From: Ectothiorhodosinus mongolicus
GTDB lineage: Bacteria; Pseudomonadota; Gammaproteobacteria; Ectothiorhodospirales; Ectothiorhodospiraceae
Direction: 5' to 3'
Assembly: GCF_022406875.1 (NCBI RefSeq)
Contig: NZ_CP023018.1
Location: 1,006,784 to 1,070,783, forward strand
DNA: 64,000 nucleotides
The notes beneath the pieces were generated by a model. It had not been told where the DNA came from and made no database searches. It was given only the letters and a program-made list of their open reading frames with translations. Shown here one piece after another: positions 58,177 through 64,000 of this stretch. The translations under genes were made by a program, and so were the position numbers. Position 1 is the first letter of the stretch. Every line of letters begins with the position of its first letter.

Positions 58177-58250
58177 GCGGGTGTAGTTCAATGGTAGAAC
58201 CTCAGCTTCCCAAGCTGATGACGTGGGTTCGATTCCCATCACCCGCTCCA
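58177..58250 (+). tRNA. tRNA-Gly (anticodon CCC)
   Basis: A 74-nt tRNA with encoded CCA. The acceptor stem pairs GCGGGTG with CACCCGC, the D-stem pairs GTTC with GAAC, and the anticodon stem TCAGC/GCTGA encloses loop TTCCCAA (anticodon CCC). The T-arm is GTGGG-TTCGATT-CCCAT. It sits between divergent thiS and thiO. The 3' end is only 43 bp before the thiO ATG, so thiO may be transcribed with it. Confidence 0.96.
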
Positions 58251-58293
58251 AATATCTATGGAGTCTCAGTCCGATACTCCTGGGAGATATGGC

Positions 58294-59382
58294 ATGACCG
58301 ATTGTGTCATCGTCGGTGGCGGCCTGATGGGCATGTTGTCCGCACGCATGCTCCATGACAAGGGATTGAACGTCACTGTGGTGGATAAAGGCACCCCCGG
58401 ACAAGAATCTTCCTGGGCAGGTGGCGGCATTCTCTCACCTTTGTATCCTTGGCGTTATCCCGAGCCGGTAACCCGACTAGCAGCTCTTACGCAAGGGGCC
58501 AGCGAAGTCTTGGCTCAGGAATTGCTCGAGGAGACTGGTCTCGATCCAGAGTGGACGCAAAGTGGCTTATTGGTCATCGATTCCGAGGAAGCATTGACAG
58601 CCACCGCTTGGGCGGATGAGCATTCCGACATTCCGCTTCATCTTCTTCATGGACAGCAAGCTATAACGGCAGTCGAGCCAGCCATTGCAGCGTTGCATAA
58701 CGAGGCTATTTGGATGCCGCAGATTGCCCAGTTTCGCAATCCGCGCTTGGTTAAAGCGCTGCGCGCGAGTCTGAAGCACCGAGGCATACCAATACTGGCC
58801 GATTGTGCGGTCACAGAAATTCAGGTGACTCAGGGCAAAGTCATCGGTGTCAACACGGAGCAGGGGCCTATGCCGGCGGGTCAAGTGTTGGTGTGTAGTG
58901 GTGCGTGGTCAGCGCGTCTTGTGGAATCTTGGGCCAGCTTGCCGGTCGAGCCAGTAAGAGGACAGATGTTGGCTTTTGCTGCGCCTCATGGCCTTCTTAA
59001 TCGTATGGTCTTACACCGTCAGCATTATTTGATTCCACGTCGAGATGGGCTGATCCTGGCGGGTAGCACCATTGAGCACGTGGGTTTCGACCACTCGGTA
59101 ACACAGTCAGCGCGTGATTCATTGACTTCTGCTGCCATTGATATTTTGCCGGCACTGAAAGACTGCCAGATTGCCCATCACTGGGCAGGTCTGCGGCCGG
59201 GGTCACCCAATGGGGTCCCCATCATCGGCGAGCACGCGGACATCAAAGGGCTTTTTATCAATGCGGGTCACTATCGAAATGGTGTGGTGATGAGCTGGGG
59301 ATCTTGTCAGTTATTGACGCAATTGATGTTGGGCGAGGTGACCTGTTGTGACCCACAGCCGTATCGGTATGCTTTCAACTGA
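58294..59382 (+). CDS. thiO: Glycine oxidase ThiO
   Basis: A 362-residue FAD-dependent D-amino-acid-oxidase-family enzyme that oxidises glycine to the imine needed by ThiG. The FAD-binding VIVGGGLMGMLSARMLHDKG, SSWAGGGILSPLYPWRYP, PVRGQMLAF and the C-terminal WAGLRPGSPNGVPIIGEH plus GHYRNGV are hallmarks. GGGAG lies 7 bases before ATG 58294. It faces away from thiSG but belongs to the same pathway. Confidence 0.94.
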   Translation: MTDCVIVGGGLMGMLSARMLHDKGLNVTVVDKGTPGQESSWAGGGILSPLYPWRYPEPVTRLAALTQGASEVLAQELLEETGLDPEWTQSGLLVIDSEEALTATAWADEHSDIPLHLLHGQQAITAVEPAIAALHNEAIWMPQIAQFRNPRLVKALRASLKHRGIPILADCAVTEIQVTQGKVIGVNTEQGPMPAGQVLVCSGAWSARLVESWASLPVEPVRGQMLAFAAPHGLLNRMVLHRQHYLIPRRDGLILAGSTIEHVGFDHSVTQSARDSLTSAAIDILPALKDCQIAHHWAGLRPGSPNGVPIIGEHADIKGLFINAGHYRNGVVMSWGSCQLLTQLMLGEVTCCDPQPYRYAFN

Positions 59383-59441
59383 AGCGGCTTTATCCGAGGG
59401 TTTTACTGGACTTTAGCGCATTCCCGCCTATACTTTGAGCT

Positions 59442-59873
59442 ATGGGGCATAGCACACTCTCAAAAACGCCAAGCCGCGAAGACATCCTGGTTAAGCTGCG
59501 CGATCACGATGTCACGCCGACACAGCAGCGCTTGGATATTGGTATGGTGCTGTTTGAGAAACCTCAGCATTTATCGGCTGATCAGGTGCTCTCCAAGGTG
59601 AATGAGAACGGCCCATTGGTCTCTAAAGCCACGGTTTATAACACTTTGGGATTATTCGCTCGCCAGGGACTGGTCCGCGAGGTGGTGGTTGATCCCACGC
59701 GCCTGCTCTATGACTCCAACCTAGACCCACATCACCATGTGCTCGATGTCGACACTGGCGATATGCATGATGTTGAGGTGGCCGGTGTCCACGTACACCA
59801 ACTGCCGCCCCTGCCCCCAGGTGTGGAGGTAGAAGGTATTGATGTGGTGATTCGTATTCGCCATCAGTCTTGA
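59442..59873 (+). CDS. Fur-family regulator without cysteines (Irr-like)
   Basis: A 143-residue Fur-superfamily DNA-binding protein. The winged-helix part shows VTPTQQRLDIGMVLFEKPQHLSAD and SKATVYNTLGLFARQGLVREV, and the metal-binding HHH is in DPHHHVLDV. There is no cysteine, so the structural CxxC zinc sites of classical Fur and Zur are absent. The LVREVVVDPTRLLYDSNLDPHHH pattern resembles Irr and PerR-like members that sense haem/iron or peroxide. TATACT at 59429-59434 lies only about 8 bp before the ATG, so the mRNA could be leaderless. It overlaps ntrC tail-to-tail by 10 bp. Confidence 0.88.
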   Translation: MGHSTLSKTPSREDILVKLRDHDVTPTQQRLDIGMVLFEKPQHLSADQVLSKVNENGPLVSKATVYNTLGLFARQGLVREVVVDPTRLLYDSNLDPHHHVLDVDTGDMHDVEVAGVHVHQLPPLPPGVEVEGIDVVIRIRHQS

Positions 59874-61276
59874 TGCGTTCCTGAACTCATATCTAATTCG
59901 TTGATCTTGCGCGTCAGGGTATTTCGACCCCAGCCAAGTAGGCGGGCCGCGTCTTGTCGCCGTCCACCGGTTCGTTTTAAAGCCGCTTGAATCATGATGC
60001 GCTCGAAAGTAGGCAGAGCCTGGTCAAGAATACCGCTGCGTCCTCGAGCCAATTCTTGTTCAGCCCAGTGTGCGAGATTGTGCTCCCAGCTGCCCCCGGC
60101 TGTCTGAGTGTCGCGTTCATGCAGCTCTGGGGGTAGGTCATCAATATGTATCTCTCTGCCCGAGGCCATAACAGTTAGCCAGCGACAGAGATTTTCCAGC
60201 TGACGCACATTGCCGGGCCAGTCCAAGGCCGATAGGTAATCGATCACCTCAGGAAGAGGTACTTTGCGCTCCACGTTGAGCTCCGAGGCCGCCTGAGCTA
60301 AAAAATAATTGAGTAACAGCGGTATGTCTTGGCGACGGTCGCGCAGCGAAGGGACATGAATGCGAATGACATTCAGTCTATGGAACAAGTCTTCTCGGAA
60401 TAACCCGTCTTTGACGCGCGCCTCAAGATTCTGATGAGTCGCGGCAATAATACGGACATCAACGCGAACCGGCATATGCCCGCCCACGCGATAGAACTCC
60501 CCATCAGCCAGAACCCGCAACAAGCGCGTTTGCAGTTCAGCCGGCATATCGCCGATTTCGTCTAAGAACAGTGTGCCGCCATCAGCTTGTTCAAAGCGGC
60601 CGCGGCGAGAACTTTGCGCGCCCGTGAATGCCCCTTTTTCGTGTCCAAATAGTTCGGACTCCAGCAGATCGCGAGGAATAGCTGCGGTGTTGAGTGCGAT
60701 GAAGGGCATGTTGGCGCGAGGACTATGACGATGCAGCGCATCTGCCACCAATTCCTTACCAGTCCCGGACTCGCCATTGATGAGTACCGTGATATTGGAG
60801 CGCGATAAGCGACCAATGGCACGAAACACTTCCTGCATCGCCGGTGCCTCACCAATGATTTCAGTGGTTTTCGTGAGTCCTTGTGCCGATTCTTTGCCCT
60901 GTTCACGGCGTGCCTGACAGGCGCGGCGCACCAAGGAAACCGCTTCATCGACATCAAAAGGTTTTGGCAAATATTCGAAAGCTCCGCCCTGATAAGCAGA
61001 AACGGCACTTTCTAGATCAGAGTGTGCGGTCATGATGATGACGGGCAGGTCGGGGTGATCTTTTTTGATGCGGTCAAGCATTTCTAGTCCGTCCATGCCA
61101 GGCATGCGAATGTCGGTGAGTAAGGCATCAGGTACCTCCTCATGTAAAGCTTGTAAGGCATCACCGGCACCGGCAAACGAGGTGACACTGATATCGGCAC
61201 GGTTCAGTGCACGCTCTAAGACCCAGCGAATGGAACGATCATCATCGATCACCCAGATGTGCTCACGATGCGTCAT
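59864..61276 (-). CDS. ntrC: Nitrogen regulation response regulator NtrC
   Basis: A 470-residue sigma-54 activator controlling nitrogen assimilation. The receiver ([26 protein letters not shown] with the phosphorylated Asp) leads to AAA+ with Walker [20 protein letters not shown]. The intact loop [10 protein letters not shown] and FLDEIGDMP follow. The C-terminal Fis domain ends [20 protein letters not shown]. The ATG at 61276 is the normal start. It overlaps ntrB by 14 bp. Confidence 0.97.
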   Translation of the reverse strand: MTHREHIWVIDDDRSIRWVLERALNRADISVTSFAGAGDALQALHEEVPDALLTDIRMPGMDGLEMLDRIKKDHPDLPVIIMTAHSDLESAVSAYQGGAFEYLPKPFDVDEAVSLVRRACQARREQGKESAQGLTKTTEIIGEAPAMQEVFRAIGRLSRSNITVLINGESGTGKELVADALHRHSPRANMPFIALNTAAIPRDLLESELFGHEKGAFTGAQSSRRGRFEQADGGTLFLDEIGDMPAELQTRLLRVLADGEFYRVGGHMPVRVDVRIIAATHQNLEARVKDGLFREDLFHRLNVIRIHVPSLRDRRQDIPLLLNYFLAQAASELNVERKVPLPEVIDYLSALDWPGNVRQLENLCRWLTVMASGREIHIDDLPPELHERDTQTAGGSWEHNLAHWAEQELARGRSGILDQALPTFERIMIQAALKRTGGRRQDAARLLGWGRNTLTRKINELDMSSGTHQD

Positions 61277-62333
61277 CTTGTGACTCCACAGGTAGTAAAA
61301 TTGAAAAATTGGTTTCACCGGGCCTTGATTCACATTCAATCAGGCCGCCATGCTGGTTGATCAGGGCTTGGGCAATGGATAGACCCAAGCCCGTGCCCCC
61401 ATCTTTACCCGACACCATGGGAAAAAAAATCCGCTCACTTATGTCTTGGGCTATACCCGGCCCATTGTCGATCACCTCGATTTGCGCCACGAGCTTATGC
61501 CGCGTCTGTCCAATGGTGAACTGACGAAGCACACGTGTGCGTAAAATGACGTTGCCCGATTGATCCAAAGCTTGAATGGCATTGCGTACGATATTCAGCA
61601 GTGCTTGGATCAGCATATCTCGATCGGCGCTGATCTCAGGGATGCTGGGGTCATAATCGGTCACCCAGGTGATGGCCAAAGGCGCTTCAGCAGAGACCAA
61701 TTGGCGCACATGTTCGAGGATTTCATGCACATTGATGTGCTGCATTCGGGGCAGGTTGTTGGGCCCCAGCATGCGATCTAAGAGGTCCTGCAGGCGATCG
61801 GCTTCACCGATAATGATGCGTGTGTACTCTCGTAATTCGGCATCGGGAAGTTCGCGTTCCAGTAGCTGGGCCGCACCTCGCAACCCTCCTAGAGGGTTTT
61901 TGATTTCATGGGCGAGACCGCGCAGCAAGGCGCGTGCTGCAGCATGTTGGGTGAGCAATTGTTCTTCTTTGAAGATCCGCATTTGGCGATCGATTTGCGT
62001 GATTTCCATGAGCAATTTGCGCTCGTGGCCGGGCTCGGAAATCGGCGATACTGTGATATCCACCGTCAATTCGCGGTCATGAGGCAGGCGCAGGGGTCGC
62101 TCACGCTCGGTAAACGGGTGTCCGGTTTGCAAGGACTGCCGCAAGCTGGCAATCAAGTCATCATGATCCAGTAACCACTCAGTTGCGGGCAGGCCCTCGA
62201 CCCGTTTAAAGCTGTTCTCCAGCAACATTTCCGCAGCGGGATTCAAATAGCGCAGCCGCAATTGCGCATCTAGCATCACCACTGAAGTGGTCATGCTATC
62301 TAGCAGTTGACGGTGTACGCTGAGGATTTGCAT
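61263..62333 (-). CDS. ntrB: Nitrogen regulation sensor histidine kinase NtrB
   Basis: A 356-residue soluble kinase/phosphatase partner of NtrC. A PAS domain (MLDAQLRLRYLNPAAEMLLENS) is followed by the H-box LAHEIKNPLGGLRGAAQLLE and the ATPase motifs NIVRNAIQAL, VIDNGPGIA and GGTGLGLSIAQALINQHGG. It lies downstream of the glnA terminator and so needs read-through or its own promoter in 62334-62381. Confidence 0.96.
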   Translation of the reverse strand: MQILSVHRQLLDSMTTSVVMLDAQLRLRYLNPAAEMLLENSFKRVEGLPATEWLLDHDDLIASLRQSLQTGHPFTERERPLRLPHDRELTVDITVSPISEPGHERKLLMEITQIDRQMRIFKEEQLLTQHAAARALLRGLAHEIKNPLGGLRGAAQLLERELPDAELREYTRIIIGEADRLQDLLDRMLGPNNLPRMQHINVHEILEHVRQLVSAEAPLAITWVTDYDPSIPEISADRDMLIQALLNIVRNAIQALDQSGNVILRTRVLRQFTIGQTRHKLVAQIEVIDNGPGIAQDISERIFFPMVSGKDGGTGLGLSIAQALINQHGGLIECESRPGETNFSILLPVESQDDAS

Positions 62334-62381
62334 GTTTTGGTTTAGTGCCGCTTAGTAATGTGCCTATGGTTTGTTGTTAGG

Positions 62382-62411
62382 AAAAAAAACCCCCGGCGTT
62401 GGGGCCGGGGG
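62382..62411 (-). terminator. Rho-independent terminator of glnA
   Basis: On the minus strand, an 8-bp GC stem (GCCGGGGG 62404-62411 with CCCCCGGC 62390-62397), a 6-base loop and a run of eight T follow the glnA stop by about 30 bp. The form is textbook. It would limit transcription into ntrBC. Confidence 0.92.
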
Positions 62412-62442
62412 TTTCGGATCCCAAGTTGGATCGCAGCCCCTC

Positions 62443-63852
62443 TTACAGGCTGTAATACATATCGAACTCTGCGGGATGCGTGGTCATGCGCAGGCGCGTG
62501 ACATCTTCCATTTTCAGGTCGATATAGGCATCGATCATGTCGCTGGAGAAAACGCCGCCAGCCATCAGGAATTCACGATCTTTGTCTAAAGCATCTAGAG
62601 CTTGATCCAAGGAATGGCAGACTTGCGGGATCATCTTTTCCTCTTCCGGCGGCAAGTCGTACAAATTCTTATCCATGGCTTCACCTGGATCGATCTTGTT
62701 CTGGATGCCATCAATGGCCGCCATGATCATGGCCGAGAAGGCCAGATAGGGGTTAGCGGTTGAGTCGGGGAAGCGCAACTCGATACGGCGTGCCTTCGGG
62801 CTGGTCACATAAGGAATACGGACCGATGCCGAGCGGTTACGAGCTGAGTAGGCTAGCATCACCGGTGCTTCAAAACCGGGCACCAGACGCTTGTAGCTGT
62901 TGGTTGACGGGTTAGTGAATGCATTGAGTGCACGGGCATGCTTAATCAAACCGCCGATCGCATACAGAGCTTCCTGAGATAGGCCACCATATTTGTCACC
63001 GGCGAAGATATTTTTGCCGCCCTTGGACAAAGAGAAGTTCACATGCATGCCGTTACCGTTATCGCCCACCAACGGCTTTGGCATGAAGGTAGCGGTCTTG
63101 CCGTAGTTATGTGCCACGTTGAGCACAACATATTTGAGAATAAGCACTTCATCGGCTTTACGGGTCAGTGCATCGGCGCCAACGCCAATCTCACACTGAC
63201 CAGCGGTCGCCACTTCATGATGGTGCACTTCGGTTTTAAGGCCCATCGCATCCAAGGCCAGACACATCGCTGAGCGCAGGTCCTGTAGGCTATCAACCGG
63301 CGGCACGGGAAAATAACCGCCCTTGACAGTGGGTCGGTGACCAATGTTGCCGTCTTCAAAGACTTTCTCTGAGTTCCAAGAGGCTTCGTCAGCATCGATC
63401 CGGAAAAATGAGCCGTGAATTGAGTTGCCCCATTTAATGTCGTCAAAGACAAAGAATTCGTTTTCTGGACCAAACATACTACCGTCGGCAATGCCGGTGC
63501 TTGCCAGATAGGCTTCCGCACGCTTAGCTAGAGAGCGAGGGCAACGATCATAGCCTTGCATGGTGGCCGGCTCGACAACATCGCAGCGGATGATCATGGT
63601 GGAGTCATCGAAGAAGGGGTCCATGACCGCACTGCTGGAGTCAGGCATCAGGATCATGTCGGAGTCATTGATGCCTTTCCAGCCAGCAATGGAGGAGCCG
63701 TCAAATGTTTTACCGCCCTCAAGTACATCTTCATCGACCGTGTGTGCCGGAACCGATACGTGCTGTTCCTTACCGCGGCTATCCACGAACCGGAAATCGA
63801 CGAATTTCACGTCGTTATCCTTCATCATTTTCAATACTTCACTGGTAGACAT
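62443..63852 (-). CDS. glnA: Glutamine synthetase type I
   Basis: A 469-residue GSI-beta enzyme that assimilates ammonium into glutamine. [19 protein letters not shown], the metal- and ATP-binding [32 protein letters not shown] and [11 protein letters not shown] are conserved. The adenylylated Tyr is in [10 protein letters not shown], so activity is probably controlled by GlnE. Transcription is likely from the sigma-54 promoter just upstream, linking it to NtrBC. Confidence 0.98.
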   Translation of the reverse strand: MSTSEVLKMMKDNDVKFVDFRFVDSRGKEQHVSVPAHTVDEDVLEGGKTFDGSSIAGWKGINDSDMILMPDSSSAVMDPFFDDSTMIIRCDVVEPATMQGYDRCPRSLAKRAEAYLASTGIADGSMFGPENEFFVFDDIKWGNSIHGSFFRIDADEASWNSEKVFEDGNIGHRPTVKGGYFPVPPVDSLQDLRSAMCLALDAMGLKTEVHHHEVATAGQCEIGVGADALTRKADEVLILKYVVLNVAHNYGKTATFMPKPLVGDNGNGMHVNFSLSKGGKNIFAGDKYGGLSQEALYAIGGLIKHARALNAFTNPSTNSYKRLVPGFEAPVMLAYSARNRSASVRIPYVTSPKARRIELRFPDSTANPYLAFSAMIMAAIDGIQNKIDPGEAMDKNLYDLPPEEEKMIPQVCHSLDQALDALDKDREFLMAGGVFSSDMIDAYIDLKMEDVTRLRMTTHPAEFDMYYSL

Positions 63853-63938
63853 CTGTGCTCCTCCGGGGAACGAGTTGAGTTTCAGGTTGAAGCGGCGCGT
63901 CCATGCAACGCCGCATGGAGAACCTTGCAGAATTAGCT

Positions 63939-63954
63939 AGCAGGAACCGTGCCA
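63939..63954 (-). promoter_or_regulatory. Sigma-54 (-24/-12) promoter of glnA
   Basis: On the minus strand the sequence TGGCACGGTTCCTGCT has the GG-N10-GC spacing of RpoN promoters and matches the -24 element TGGCACG exactly. Predicted transcription starts about 75 bp before the glnA ATG. An NtrC-binding dyad should lie further upstream; the window ends 46 bp beyond and only a weak half-site is seen. The neighbouring ntrBC genes support the assignment. Confidence 0.8.
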
Positions 63955-64000
63955 TCCATCCTGAAACTGCCAATATAGTGAAAACACGGCATTTTTTGCC

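Overview
The window is a continuous, densely coded piece of a gammaproteobacterial chromosome with no insertion sequence, phage or CRISPR. The gene content suggests an autotrophic, probably phototrophic purple sulfur bacterium (order Chromatiales). It carries form IA RuBisCO with an alpha-carboxysome operon, phosphoribulokinase, and BchE, the B12-dependent oxygen-independent cyclase of bacteriochlorophyll synthesis. Housekeeping synteny (dnaA-dnaN-recF-gyrB, rpmH-rnpA-yidD-yidC-mnmE, def-fmt-rsmB, ntrBC-glnA) is typical of Gammaproteobacteria. The genus cannot be fixed from the sequence alone.

Layout. 1-6,054 (minus): carboxysome operon cbbL-cbbS-csoS2-csoSCA-csoS4A-csoS4B-csoS1, running off the left edge, with a strong hairpin between cbbS and csoS2. 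6,266-12,352 (minus): gyrB, recF, dnaN, dnaA. 12,560-16,352 (plus): rpmH, rnpA, yidD, yidC, mnmE. 16,353-16,564: AT-rich segment with an inverted repeat, DnaA boxes and an 11-bp tandem repeat, a candidate oriC. 16,565-20,576 (minus): TauE/SafE permease, CBS/nucleotidyltransferase protein, AstE-like amidohydrolase, DUF3775 protein, thioredoxin-like protein. 20,646-29,449 (minus): a tetrapyrrole region with a TcuB/TcuA pair that looks like a split CobZ, two tandem CobQ paralogues, BchE, a Cys-rich small-domain protein and HemF. 29,446-34,009 (minus): tsaC, topA, smg, dprA. 34,123-43,698 (plus): def, fmt, rsmB, a DUF4390 protein, ntrY/ntrX-like two-component system, trkA, a TPR protein, a lipid A acyltransferase-like protein. 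43,708-51,000: nadA, an ScsD-like thioredoxin, acyl-CoA synthetase, two unknown proteins, and a fused acyl-CoA ligase/GNAT acetyltransferase. 51,102-56,428: deacetylase, thioredoxin-like protein, phosphoribulokinase, SLC13 carrier, tandem universal stress protein. 56,421-59,873: trmB, thiG, thiS, tRNA-Gly(CCC), thiO, a cysteine-free Fur/Irr-like regulator. 59,864-63,852 (minus): ntrC, ntrB, glnA with a sigma-54 promoter and a clear terminator.

How it fits together. CbbLS and Prk are the two Calvin-cycle-specific enzymes, and the Cso proteins package RuBisCO with carbonic anhydrase. The corrinoid genes probably support B12 supply, which BchE itself needs, while HemF acts on the shared porphyrin trunk. 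NtrBC with glnA controls nitrogen assimilation. The Pat-like acetyltransferase and the divergent AcuC-like deacetylase look like opposing halves of a reversible lysine acetylation system.

No gene-free stretch exceeds 300 bases. The larger gaps are 6,055-6,265, 12,353-12,559, 16,353-16,564, 27,968-28,140 and 63,853-64,000, and their contents are listed as features. All functional calls come from reading the sequence; no database search was run.
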